NCBI GenBank assembly: GCA_017647025.1
Contig: JAGCLL010000199.1
Span: 1-32,806, forward strand
DNA from: Alistipes sp.
GTDB lineage: Bacteria; Bacteroidota; Bacteroidia; Bacteroidales; Rikenellaceae
Direction of reading: 5' to 3'
Length of the DNA: 32,806 nucleotides
The notes beneath the pieces are model-generated. The model made no database searches. It saw nothing but the letters and a program-made list of their open reading frames with translations, and had not been told where the DNA came from. Positions 24,286-32,496 of this stretch are shown in pieces; the first letter of the stretch is position 1, and each line of letters begins with the position of its first letter. A program made the translations under genes and the position numbers.

Positions 24286-25728
24286 ATGAAGAGACAGACA
24301 AAACTTATTATCGGACTTGCAATTGCGATTATTTCGTTGTGTATTAGCATATTGCTCATCACCGATGTAATCCCAACATCACCGAAGAAGCCAAAGTACA
24401 TTTTCTACTTTATCGGTGACGGTTTGAGTTTCAATCACATTCTCGGCACCGAACAATTCTTCGCCGTTAAAGAAGGCAAGGCAAAAGTTGAGCGATTAAA
24501 CTTCTCGAAATTCGATACTCGCAACTTTGTAACCAACTACTCGGCTTCGCACCCCGTTACCGACTCTGCCGCAGCAGGCACTGCCCTCGCTACGGGTTGC
24601 AAGACTGCAAACTCCTATGTAGGAGTAGACATCAACGGCAATGAGTTGCGTAACCTTACCGATGTGGCATCGGAGCAGGGATATATGGTGGGTTTGGTGA
24701 CCAATGTTGGAATCAACCACGCCACCCCAAGCAGTTTCTACGGTCATACCTCAAACCGCTATGGTTTTCCGAAACTCGCTGACGACTACATCGCAAGCCC
24801 TGTGGCGTTTATCTCTGGTTCGACAATTATGGACTTGAAGAGCGCTCCTGCCGATGCAAATATGCCATTAATCACCACCCTCGAACTTGCCGAGCGAGTG
24901 CGCAATGCGGGCATTCTCCTCACACTCGACGCCGAGGAGGCTGCAAATACAAAGGGACAGCGAGTGGCTCTCGTTGCAAACGACAAGGAGAACAAGCATG
25001 TTCCATATGTCATCGACCGCAAGGGTGGCGAATTGACGCTCCTCGATAGTTCACGAGCAGCCATCAGTTATCTCTCGAACAATGCCAAAGATGGTTTCTT
25101 CTTGATGGTAGAGGGTGGAAAACTCGACTATGCTGCCCACGAGCAGGATGCTGTTACAACATTCTACGAGGTGCGTGAGTTTGCCCAAGCGGTAGGTCTT
25201 GCGTTGGAGTTTGCAAAGCAACATCCTCGTGAAACGCTCATCGTTGTAACTTCCGACCACGAAACGGGCGGTATGGCACTCGGTTGGGATCACTACGAGG
25301 TGCGTATGGAGCGATTTATGGCACAGAAGGCTTCGGCTATCGAGATGACAAAGATTATTCAGAAGATGCGTGCCGAGGGTAAGCGCAATTGGAGCGACTA
25401 CAAGCAGGCTCTCAGCGACAACTTCGGTTTGTGGTCGTTGGTGCCAGTATCGAAGGAGGATGAGGCGAAGTTGAAGCACGACTTCTACGACATCTTTATG
25501 AAGTATGGACCTATGGTTGATGGTTTGTACAACAAGAGCGAGTTCTTGATTTATGACGCTATGCGAATACTCAACCTGTCGGCATCAATCGATTGGACAA
25601 GTATGTATCACACAGGTATGTACACCCCAATTTTTGCAAACGGTGTAGGCGAAAAGGCTTTCCTCGACTGCCGTGACCAGACCGATATTCCAAAGACTAT
25701 TGCACGCCTTATGGGAGGTGAACTATAA
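24286..25728 (+). CDS. Alkaline phosphatase
   Basis: A 480-residue exported metal-dependent phosphomonoesterase. An uncleaved or lipid-free N-terminal membrane segment (residues 7-25) would tether it to the inner membrane, facing the periplasm. Active-site elements are intact: FIGDGLSFNH (metal Asp45), TDSAAAGTALATGCKT with nucleophile Ser94, NHATPSSFYGHTSNR, MVEGGKLDYAAHEQDA, and VTSDHETGGMALG. Members of this family release phosphate from organic esters. The gene is downstream of the zinc peptidase and followed by a repeat-rich spacer. The E. coli PhoA-like fold is clear, but the specific substrate is not. Confidence 0.93.
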   Translation: MKRQTKLIIGLAIAIISLCISILLITDVIPTSPKKPKYIFYFIGDGLSFNHILGTEQFFAVKEGKAKVERLNFSKFDTRNFVTNYSASHPVTDSAAAGTALATGCKTANSYVGVDINGNELRNLTDVASEQGYMVGLVTNVGINHATPSSFYGHTSNRYGFPKLADDYIASPVAFISGSTIMDLKSAPADANMPLITTLELAERVRNAGILLTLDAEEAANTKGQRVALVANDKENKHVPYVIDRKGGELTLLDSSRAAISYLSNNAKDGFFLMVEGGKLDYAAHEQDAVTTFYEVREFAQAVGLALEFAKQHPRETLIVVTSDHETGGMALGWDHYEVRMERFMAQKASAIEMTKIIQKMRAEGKRNWSDYKQALSDNFGLWSLVPVSKEDEAKLKHDFYDIFMKYGPMVDGLYNKSEFLIYDAMRILNLSASIDWTSMYHTGMYTPIFANGVGEKAFLDCRDQTDIPKTIARLMGGEL

Positions 25729-25822
25729 TAATTGAGAATTGAAAATTGAGAATTGAGAATTATTTGAGGTTATAAAACGCTGAGTATAAGTAATTCTGCA
25801 TTTTGCATTTTGAATTAAGACT
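25729..25822. repeat. Repeat-rich spacer: TTGAGAATT-type and TTTTGCATTTTGAATT-type units
   Basis: The 94-bp gap between the phosphatase and PAP2 genes contains about four units of AATTGAGAATTG, including one variant. Closer to the next gene lies AATTCTGCATTTTGCATTTT followed by GAATT. The first pattern also occurs (inverted) in the metK leader and the second at 11919-11946. No clear promoter is seen. Confidence 0.65.
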
Positions 25823-26413
25823 ATGTACACTTTCGATCACGGATTATTCCTTTGGCTCAACTTCGATGGAGGTAAGGTGATGGATTTTGTTATGAAGAGC
25901 ATATCTGGTACAGCGATGTGGATTCCGCTTTACCTGCTTATCATCTATCTCGTATGGCGTAAAGTGGGTTGGCAGAGAACTATTGGCTTTGTCGTTTGCT
26001 TGGCTTTGGCTATCGGTTTCTCGGATATTGTCTGCGGAATTTTCAAGCACTCTGGCCCACTCAAAAACTTGTGGCCATCATTCCCAGTGCGACCTCGCCC
26101 AATGTGCACCGAGGAACTTAAAGGGTTGATACACACCTTGGAGCACCCGACAAGAGTTGTCTATGGCACTGTTTCGGCTCACGCTGCTACGACCGTTGCG
26201 CTGGCGTGGATGTCGGCATTGGCCATTCGCCGAAATTGGTATAACTGGCTGATTGGTGTTTCAGTGGTACTTATCTGTTACTCCCGTATCTATCTTGCCA
26301 AGCATTTCCCTATGGATATCCTCCTCGGAGCGATAGTGGGCACGATTTTGGGACTTTCGATATTTTTCCTTTGGAAAAAGTTTGACAAAGTAATTGAAAA
26401 GTCGTTGAAATAG
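25823..26413 (+). CDS. PAP2-superfamily membrane phosphatase
   Basis: A 196-residue integral membrane phosphatase with five to six hydrophobic helices. The three motifs of the type-2 phosphatidic acid phosphatase family are recognisable: RPRPM (motif 1), VSAHAAT (a PSGH-like motif 2 with Ser-Ala-His), and SRIYLAKHFPMDILLG (motif 3, with Arg, His and Asp). It probably dephosphorylates a lipid such as undecaprenyl pyrophosphate, phosphatidylglycerol phosphate or lipid A. Which lipid cannot be decided from sequence. The end of this gene contains the -33 element of the lysS promoter. Confidence 0.9.
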   Translation: MYTFDHGLFLWLNFDGGKVMDFVMKSISGTAMWIPLYLLIIYLVWRKVGWQRTIGFVVCLALAIGFSDIVCGIFKHSGPLKNLWPSFPVRPRPMCTEELKGLIHTLEHPTRVVYGTVSAHAATTVALAWMSALAIRRNWYNWLIGVSVVLICYSRIYLAKHFPMDILLGAIVGTILGLSIFFLWKKFDKVIEKSLK

Positions 26414-26423
26414 TCTATCTTTG
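26394..26423 (+). promoter_or_regulatory. Promoter of lysS (-33 TTG, 19 bp, -7 TATCTTTG)
   Basis: TTG at 26394-26396 inside the PAP2 coding end, 19 bp, then TATCTTTG at 26416-26423. The leader to the ATG at 26465 is about 35 nt. Confidence 0.75.
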
Positions 26424-26464
26424 CGCCCGAAAATAAGAGAAAAACAAAAAACGATATAAATTTT

Positions 26465-28195
26465 ATGGAACATTTGAGTGAACAAGAACAGTTGCGCCGT
26501 AATTCGCTTCAAGCGTTGCGCGACCTCGGCATCAACCCTTATCCTGCCGAGAAGTTTGATGTGTCGGCTAACGCTGCGCAGATTGCAGCCGAGTTCGATG
26601 CAGAGCCACAGAAGTTCGAGAGCGTAACCATCGCTGGCCGTATTATGAGCCGCCGTATTATGGGTAGCGCATCGTTCTTCGAGTTGCAGGACCACACAGG
26701 TCGTATTCAGGTCTATATCCGTCGTGACGACATCTGCCCAGAGGGTGATCCAACACTCTACAACACCGTATTCAAGAAGTTGCTCGATATTGGCGACTTT
26801 ATCGGCGTTGAGGGTTTTGCTTTCCGCACCAATACTGGCGAGTTGTCGGTACACTGCCGTAAGTTCACCGTATTGTCGAAGTCTATCCGCCCACTCCCAA
26901 TCGTTAAGGAGAAGGATGGTCAGCAGTTCGACGCATTGACAGACCCAGAGGTACGCTACCGTCAGCGCTATGTTGACTTGGTGGTTAATCCAAAGGTGCG
27001 TGATGTATTCGCAAAGCGTGCGAAGATTATCGCTACTATGCGTGAGTACTTCAACCAGCACGGTTGCTTGGAGGTTGAGACTCCTATTTTGCAGCCAATT
27101 CCGGGTGGTGCTTCGGCTCGTCCGTTTATCACTCACCACAACGCACTCGATATCGACTTCTATATGCGAATTGCAACAGAGTTGTACTTGAAGCGTCTTA
27201 TCGTAGGTGGTTTCGATGGTGTTTACGAGTTCGGCAAGAACTTCCGTAACGAGGGTATGGATAGAACTCACAACCCAGAGTTTACCTGTATGGAGATCTA
27301 TATCGCATACAAGGACTACCGCTGGATGATGGAGTTCACCGAGAATATGTTGGAGCGTATCGCTTTGGCAGTGAATGGCACTACCGAGGTTGAGATTGAT
27401 GGTAAGCAGATTTCATTCAAGGCTCCATTCCGTCGTTTGACAATGACCGACGCTATCCGTGAGAAGACCGGCTACGACATCACAGGTCAGAGCGAGGCGG
27501 AGTTGCGTGAGGCTTGCAAGCGATTGAATGTTGAGATTGACGACACTATGGGTAAGGGCAAGTTGATTGACGCAATCTTTGGTCAATACTGCGAGGAGGA
27601 TTTGGTACAGCCAACCTTCATCTGCGACTACCCAATCGAGATGTCGCCACTCTGCAAGCGCCACCGTGATAATCAGGACTTGACCGAGCGTTTCGAGTTG
27701 TTCGTTGCGGGCAAGGAGTTGTGTAACGCATACTCGGAGTTGAACGACCCAATCGACCAGTTGGAGCGTTTCCAGGAGCAGATGCGATTGTCGGAGCGTG
27801 GCGACGACGAGGCGATGTTTATCGATATGGACTTCGTTCGCGCATTGGAGTACGGTATGCCTAACTGCTCTGGTATGGGAATGGGTATCGACCGCCTCAC
27901 AATGTTTATGACCGGTCAGACCTCGATTCAGGATGTATTGTTCTTCCCAACGATGCGACCAGAGAAGAAGGTTGTGGCAGATGCGGAGGAGGTTTACACC
28001 GAGGCGGGCATCCCTGCCGAGTGGGTTGAGACTATCCAGAAGATGGGTTATATCACCCTCGAAGCCTTTGCAAACACTGCAAAGAGTGGCGGTATGAAAC
28101 TCTTCAACGACCTCTGCGGCTTCAACAAGAAGAACAAGTTGGGCTTGGCTACCGCCGAGATTAAGGCGTGGATTGAGTCGCAGAAGGAGGAGTAA
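26465..28195 (+). CDS. lysS: Lysyl-tRNA synthetase (class II) with C-terminal extension
   Basis: Charges tRNA-Lys. The 576-residue protein has the N-terminal OB-fold anticodon-binding domain ([20 protein letters not shown]), then the class II catalytic core with motif 2 [20 protein letters not shown] and motif 3 [15 protein letters not shown]. After the usual end near residue 500 it continues for about 70 residues ([20 protein letters not shown] onward), ending in IESQKEE. This tail is not in E. coli LysS and is common in Bacteroidetes. It is followed by tpiA after about 47 bp without a promoter match, so the two may be co-transcribed. Confidence 0.97.
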   Translation: MEHLSEQEQLRRNSLQALRDLGINPYPAEKFDVSANAAQIAAEFDAEPQKFESVTIAGRIMSRRIMGSASFFELQDHTGRIQVYIRRDDICPEGDPTLYNTVFKKLLDIGDFIGVEGFAFRTNTGELSVHCRKFTVLSKSIRPLPIVKEKDGQQFDALTDPEVRYRQRYVDLVVNPKVRDVFAKRAKIIATMREYFNQHGCLEVETPILQPIPGGASARPFITHHNALDIDFYMRIATELYLKRLIVGGFDGVYEFGKNFRNEGMDRTHNPEFTCMEIYIAYKDYRWMMEFTENMLERIALAVNGTTEVEIDGKQISFKAPFRRLTMTDAIREKTGYDITGQSEAELREACKRLNVEIDDTMGKGKLIDAIFGQYCEEDLVQPTFICDYPIEMSPLCKRHRDNQDLTERFELFVAGKELCNAYSELNDPIDQLERFQEQMRLSERGDDEAMFIDMDFVRALEYGMPNCSGMGMGIDRLTMFMTGQTSIQDVLFFPTMRPEKKVVADAEEVYTEAGIPAEWVETIQKMGYITLEAFANTAKSGGMKLFNDLCGFNKKNKLGLATAEIKAWIESQKEE

Positions 28196-28242
28196 TTAAA
28201 ACGAAAACAAAAAGTTTAACTTAAATTAAATATTTGAAAACT

Positions 28243-28998
28243 ATGGCAAGAAAGAAGATTGTTGCAGGTAACTGGAAGATGAACACAGTACCAGCAGAAG
28301 GTGTTGAGTTGGCAAAGAATGTTGTTGCAGGTCGTGGCGAGGTTTGCGAGTGCGTAAACTTTATCGTTTGCCCTCCATTCACCCACCTCTCACAGGTTGT
28401 AGAGGCTGTTAAGGGCTCGGATATCGCAGTAGGTGCTCAGGATTGCGCTACCGAGGCAAAGGGTGCTTACACTGGTGAGATCGCTGCTTCGATGATTGCA
28501 GCTCTCGGTTGCAAGTATGTTATCCTCGGCCACTCGGAGCGTCGCCAGTACTATGGTGAGACTTCGGAGACTTTGAACAAGAAGATGGCTCAGGCTTACG
28601 CTAACAACCTCATTCCAATCTACTGTGTAGGTGAGAACTTGGAGGAGCGCGAGGCAGGTAACCACTTCGCAGTTTGCAAGGCACAGATTGAGGAGGTAGT
28701 ATTCAACCTCACCGAGGAGCAGTTTGCTAACCTCGTTATCGCATACGAGCCAGTTTGGGCTATCGGTACTGGTAAGACTGCTACTGCTGAGCAGGCACAG
28801 GAGATTCACGCTTATATCCGTGAGGTTCTTCGTGAGAAGTTTGGTGCTTTGGCTGAGGAGTGCCCAATCCTTTATGGTGGCTCTTGCAAGCCTTCAAACG
28901 CTGCTGAGATCTTCGCTAAGGAGGATGTTGACGGTGGTTTGATTGGTGGTGCAGCACTCGTTGCAGGGGACTTCCTCGCAATCGGTAAGGGTTTCTAA
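28243..28998 (+). CDS. tpiA: Triosephosphate isomerase
   Basis: Interconverts dihydroxyacetone phosphate and glyceraldehyde 3-phosphate in glycolysis. The 251-residue TIM barrel has the active-site Asn/Lys in VAGNWKMN, the electrophilic His in ILGHSERR, the catalytic Glu in AYEPVWAIGTGKTATAEQAQ, and the phosphate-binding YGGSCKPSN and GGLIGGAAL. The start is ATG at 28243 (MARKKIVAGNWK); a TTG three codons earlier is not needed. The gene uses a narrow set of codons (GCT, GTT, AAG), which fits high expression. A terminator lies right after it. Confidence 0.98.
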   Translation: MARKKIVAGNWKMNTVPAEGVELAKNVVAGRGEVCECVNFIVCPPFTHLSQVVEAVKGSDIAVGAQDCATEAKGAYTGEIAASMIAALGCKYVILGHSERRQYYGETSETLNKKMAQAYANNLIPIYCVGENLEEREAGNHFAVCKAQIEEVVFNLTEEQFANLVIAYEPVWAIGTGKTATAEQAQEIHAYIREVLREKFGALAEECPILYGGSCKPSNAAEIFAKEDVDGGLIGGAALVAGDFLAIGKGF

Positions 28999-29020
28999 TT
29001 AGAGCCTGATACTAAACTCT

Positions 29021-29053
29021 TTGGGCTGCTCGTATGAGGGCAGCCCAATTTTA
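29021..29053 (+). terminator. Rho-independent terminator of tpiA
   Basis: A 9-bp stem TTGGGCTGC / GCAGCCCAA with a 10-nt loop, followed by TTTTA. It ends only about 10 bp before the queA ATG, so some read-through into queA seems necessary unless queA has its own start. Confidence 0.85.
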
Positions 29054-29062
29054 TAAAAAACT

Positions 29063-30271
29063 ATGCAAGAGAGATACATCAACATTAACGACTACGACTA
29101 TCCACTACCCGACGAGCGAATTGCGAAGTTTCCGCTCTCGGAGCGTGATTCGTCGAAGTTGCTCATCTATCGTCATGGCGAGATTTCCGAAAAGCACTTC
29201 TCAGACATTGGCGAGGTGTTGCCCGAGGGTTCGTTGCTCGTATTTAACAACACAAAGGTGGTGCGTGCAAGACTCGTTATGCACAAACCTTCGGGTGCTC
29301 GTGTCGAGGTCTTTTGCTTGGAGCCTCACGCTCCTGCCGACTACGAACACGCTTTCGCAGTAAAGGGCGAGTGCGAGTGGTCGTGCATTGTGGGCAACCT
29401 CAAAAAGTGGAAGGAGGGTGCCGTGCAGATTCCGTTCGAGTACGAGGGCGAGAACTATACCTTGCAGGCCTATATCGCCGAGCGAGGCACTCGTGAGCAC
29501 ATTGTCCGCTTCGAGTGGGGCGCACCGATGACCTTTGGCGAGTTGTTGGAGTATCTCGGTCGCATTCCTATTCCGCCATACCTCAATCGTGAGAGTGAGG
29601 AGATTGATAACACTCGCTACCAGACGGTCTATTCTCGTTTTGAAGGCTCGGTGGCAGCACCTACCGCAGGTCTGCACTTCACCCAGCCACTTATCGAACA
29701 GATGAAGGCAAAAGGTTTCGACTTTGCCGAGGTTACTCTCCATGTTGGCGCAGGCACATTCCTCCCCGTAAAAGACGAAGATGCCACCAAACACGCAATG
29801 CACACCGAACACTTCGATGTTACCCTTACGACATTGCGCAAACTGCGTGCAAACTATGGTAAGATTGTGGCGGTTGGTACAACTTCGGTGCGAACTTTGG
29901 AGTCGCTCTCGGCGTTGGCGTGGCGAATTAAGAGTGGCAAGGCTTACGACTACACAACGGTAGGACAGTGGGAATTGTACGACCTCCCTGCCGACTTTTC
30001 AGGGGTGGAGGCGCTCGATATACTTATCACATATATGGAGCAATCGAACTTGGAGCGTCTACACGCTGCTACCGAGATTATGATTACTCCACTTGGCTAC
30101 AATTTCCGCATTGTGCGTAATATCGTAACCAACTTCCATCAACCCAAATCGACCTTGCTTTTGTTGGTGTCGGCATACCTCGGTGAGGATTGGCACAAGA
30201 TTTATGACTATGCGTTGTCGCACGATTTTAGATTTTTATCTTACGGCGACTCATCGCTACTAATTCGATAA
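29063..30271 (+). CDS. queA: tRNA preQ1(34) S-adenosylmethionine ribosyltransferase-isomerase
   Basis: Transfers and isomerises the ribose of SAM to 7-aminomethyl-7-deazaguanine in tRNA, making epoxyqueuosine. The 402-residue protein has LPDERIAKFPLSERDSSKLL, LLVFNNTKVVRARL, the YQTVYSRFEGSVAAPTAGLHFT signature, HVGAGTFLPVK, and NIVTNFHQPKSTLLLLVSA. It is longer than the ~350-residue E. coli enzyme, with extra sequence in the first third, as in other Bacteroidetes. It is immediately followed by mnmE (4 bp), giving a pair of tRNA wobble-modification genes. No promoter match was found in the 64-bp gap after tpiA. Confidence 0.96.
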   Translation: MQERYININDYDYPLPDERIAKFPLSERDSSKLLIYRHGEISEKHFSDIGEVLPEGSLLVFNNTKVVRARLVMHKPSGARVEVFCLEPHAPADYEHAFAVKGECEWSCIVGNLKKWKEGAVQIPFEYEGENYTLQAYIAERGTREHIVRFEWGAPMTFGELLEYLGRIPIPPYLNRESEEIDNTRYQTVYSRFEGSVAAPTAGLHFTQPLIEQMKAKGFDFAEVTLHVGAGTFLPVKDEDATKHAMHTEHFDVTLTTLRKLRANYGKIVAVGTTSVRTLESLSALAWRIKSGKAYDYTTVGQWELYDLPADFSGVEALDILITYMEQSNLERLHAATEIMITPLGYNFRIVRNIVTNFHQPKSTLLLLVSAYLGEDWHKIYDYALSHDFRFLSYGDSSLLIR

Positions 30272-30275
30272 CAAT

Positions 30276-31604
30276 ATGCAACACAATCCAATCATCGTGG
30301 CTCCTGCCACAGCACTCGGAGGCGCAATTGCTGTTCTTCGTATGAGCGGCGAGGGCTCAGTAGCGTTGTGCGACCGCATCTTCAAAGGGCGCAAACCCCT
30401 TGTAGAAGCGAAATCTCACACCATACACTATGGTACAATCTGCGACGATGAGCGTGTTGTGGATGATGTTGTAGTGGCTATTTTCCGTGCGCCACACTCC
30501 TACACAGGCGAAGAGTCGGTAGAGATTTCGATTCACGGCTCACGCTATATTGCGCAAGAGGTTATTCGCCTTTTGTGCGAGCAGGGCGCACAGATGGCTA
30601 TGGCGGGTGAGTTCTCGCAACGAGCCTTGGCAGCCGGCCGCATCGACCTCTCGCAGGCAGAGGCTGTGGCTGACCTTATAGCCTCGGACTCTCGTGCAGC
30701 ACACGCTGTGGCGGCTACGCAGATGCGTGGAGGATATTCGGAGATTTTGGAGGGGTTGCGTGATAAACTGCTCAATATCACCACCCTACTCGAACTCGAA
30801 CTCGACTTCTCGGAGGAGGATGTGGAGTTTGCCGATCGTGCTAAATTGCGCTCTATGCTCGAAAAAACCGATAGCGCAGTGGTGCGACTTATGGAGTCGT
30901 TCAAGGTTGGAAATGCCATTCGTGAGGGCGTGGCAGTTGCGATTGTTGGCCGCCCAAATGTTGGTAAAAGCACCCTCTTAAATCGCCTTGTTGGAGATGA
31001 TAGAGCAATGGTGTCGGATATTGCAGGAACTACTCGTGATACCATCGAGGAGAGCGTTGTGATTGATGATATTCGCTTCCGTTTTGTCGATACGGCAGGC
31101 TTGCACGATACCGATGATAGGCTCGAACAGATGGGTATTGAACGCACTGAAAGGGCAATGCGCCAGGCGCAAATTGTGCTCTATATGATGGAGCCATCGC
31201 AAGTGGAATTTGAGTTGCCAACGCTCGGCTCGGAGCAGACTTTGTTGCTTGTTGTCAATAAGATAGACACCTCATCGGAGCGAAGTGTGGAGGGGGCAAT
31301 CTACATCTCGGCTCGTGAGGGTGAGGGCATAGACGAGTTGCGCAATGCACTCCGCTCAACAGTGGATACCGAGGGGCTTTATAGGGGCGAGGTTGTGGTA
31401 TCGAATATGCGCCACTTCGAGGCGTTGAGTCGAGCGCATTCGGCTCTTACGGCGGCAGTATCGGCACTCGATATGGGTGTATCGGAAGAACTTTTGGCAG
31501 AAGATATTCGCTCTGCGATTACCGCCCTGGCCGAAATCACTGGCCGCATCACCTCCGACGACATCCTAAAAAATGTCTTCGCCAACTTCTGCATCGGTAA
31601 ATAA
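30276..31604 (+). CDS. mnmE: tRNA modification GTPase MnmE
   Basis: With MnmG it forms the 5-carboxymethylaminomethyl group at wobble uridine 34. The 442-residue protein has the N-terminal THF-binding domain (IIVAPATALGGAIAVLRMSG) and a helical domain. The inserted G domain carries GRPNVGKSTLLNRLVG, DIAGTTRDTIEE, DTAGLHD and NKID, and the C-terminus is FCIGK with the conserved Cys. The gene is complete. Its final 18 bases, TTCTGCATCGGTAAATAA, encode the strictly conserved FCIGK tail, a known insertion target for SGI1-type elements. The sequence beyond looks foreign, so this end is probably an attachment site that keeps the gene intact. Confidence 0.97.
   Translation: MQHNPIIVAPATALGGAIAVLRMSGEGSVALCDRIFKGRKPLVEAKSHTIHYGTICDDERVVDDVVVAIFRAPHSYTGEESVEISIHGSRYIAQEVIRLLCEQGAQMAMAGEFSQRALAAGRIDLSQAEAVADLIASDSRAAHAVAATQMRGGYSEILEGLRDKLLNITTLLELELDFSEEDVEFADRAKLRSMLEKTDSAVVRLMESFKVGNAIREGVAVAIVGRPNVGKSTLLNRLVGDDRAMVSDIAGTTRDTIEESVVIDDIRFRFVDTAGLHDTDDRLEQMGIERTERAMRQAQIVLYMMEPSQVEFELPTLGSEQTLLLVVNKIDTSSERSVEGAIYISAREGEGIDELRNALRSTVDTEGLYRGEVVVSNMRHFEALSRAHSALTAAVSALDMGVSEELLAEDIRSAITALAEITGRITSDDILKNVFANFCIGK
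31587..31604. other. Candidate attachment site (att) at the 3' end of mnmE
   Basis: The last 18 bases of mnmE (TTCTGCATCGGTAAATAA) lie at the border between core genes and an AT-richer region with an integrase. Tyrosine recombinases of the SGI1 group use the homologous 3' end of trmE/mnmE. The matching right-hand copy would be outside the window, so this is an inference. Confidence 0.5.
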
Positions 31605-31908
31605 CCTCTCGTAACACACTGAATATCAATAAGTTATTACTTGTCTAAATAGAAAGTAAAAACAAGTAGATTTATACATTAAATAGTTGATAATTAACAC
31701 TTTAAGGATTTTGCAAAAATTTGCAAAATCCTATTTTTTCGCCCTATTTCACCCCCAAAGTGATAATTTGTGCTAAAAATAAGTCGCTCTCTCAGGGCCT
31801 TACAACGAGGGTAAAAAATTAAGTTGATACTCAGCCGATACTCATTTTTCAGGGTGTTTACTATGCGTTATATTTATTATGTCGTTCAACCCAAAGATTT
31901 AATAAAAT
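31605..31908. other. 304-bp non-coding region at the presumed left end of the integrative element
   Basis: AT-rich, without a supported gene. It holds a perfect hairpin (31706-31731), a direct repeat GATACTCA (31826-31833 and 31837-31844), and a 19-codon open frame (31863-31922) that overlaps the next start. In tyrosine-recombinase elements such a stretch carries arm-type integrase sites and the element's first promoter; here that is inferred from position. Confidence 0.5.
31706..31738 (+). terminator. Perfect 12-bp hairpin with T run downstream of mnmE
   Basis: GGATTTTGCAAA (31706-31717), a 2-nt loop, and TTTGCAAAATCC (31720-31731), then TATTTTTT. It would end transcription of queA-mnmE. 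If the element begins at 31605, the terminator belongs to the element and insulates it. Confidence 0.8.
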
Positions 31909-32496
31909 ATGACAAAAATTAAACAACAAAAACGAGGTCTCCCTCCACTCGATTTGCGAGCGCAAGACCACTATGAAGAGATGCTAACCGTTGACGAGGC
32001 TGCAAAACTATCAGGATTTTCCAAGCAATTTATCTATCGTCTAACAAAAACTAATTCTCTACGCTACTGTATATTAGGTGGAATTACGCACATTAAGTAT
32101 CGTCATCTACGAGCGTGGTTCACAAAACTCCTAACGAATAAAGATTGCCCATTTTGCCCCGCTTCATTCTCACTTGCTGGGTTAATGGGCTACACGAAAA
32201 TGGGGCGTTGTTGGGTATTGCGTTTTGTCGAAAGATACAACATTCGCTCCTATTATTTGGGTAATTCTCGTCGCTTTAATTATGAAGATTGCATCGCTGC
32301 GTGGGCTGTTGAACTGACGGCCAATCCGCAATGGATAACCATAGAAAAAGCGGTCAAAGAATACGAGATAGAGAGTGAAATTTTACTTTCTGCTACAGCA
32401 AGTAAGAGAGTTCGCATCAAATGTAAAGATGAAAAGGTGCTGGTAAATGTGAAGGATGTCAAACAATTAAAAGAGTCAAAGCAATGGGGAGAGTAG
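31909..32496 (+). CDS. Excisionase-like protein with three winged-helix (MerR/HTH_17-type) units
   Basis: A 195-residue DNA-binding protein. Three similar units can be aligned by eye. Unit 1 (~25-72) has LTVDEAAKLSGFSKQFIYRL then YCILGGITHIKYRHLRAWF. Unit 2 (~84-135) has SLAGLMGYTKMGRCWVLRFV then YYLGNSRRFNYEDCIAAW. Unit 3 (~140-190) has ITIEKAVKEYEIESEILLSA then VRIKCKDEKVLVNVKDVKQL. Each shows the helix-turn-helix followed by a short beta wing, as in phage excisionases; unit 3 is the most diverged. Its end overlaps the integrase gene by 13 bp, so the two are translationally coupled, and a role in recombination directionality or control of integrase expression is likely. Base composition is more AT-rich than the core genes. 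Confidence 0.8.
   Translation: MTKIKQQKRGLPPLDLRAQDHYEEMLTVDEAAKLSGFSKQFIYRLTKTNSLRYCILGGITHIKYRHLRAWFTKLLTNKDCPFCPASFSLAGLMGYTKMGRCWVLRFVERYNIRSYYLGNSRRFNYEDCIAAWAVELTANPQWITIEKAVKEYEIESEILLSATASKRVRIKCKDEKVLVNVKDVKQLKESKQWGE

Noticed and set aside
26261..27271. 336-codon minus-strand open frame
   Set aside because: It runs antisense across the end of the PAP2 gene and the start of lysS, both secure; a codon-bias shadow.
31881..31900. tRNA-like T-loop (GTTCAACCC) near the element end
   Set aside because: No acceptor stem or D and anticodon arms around it; not a tRNA fragment that can be supported.
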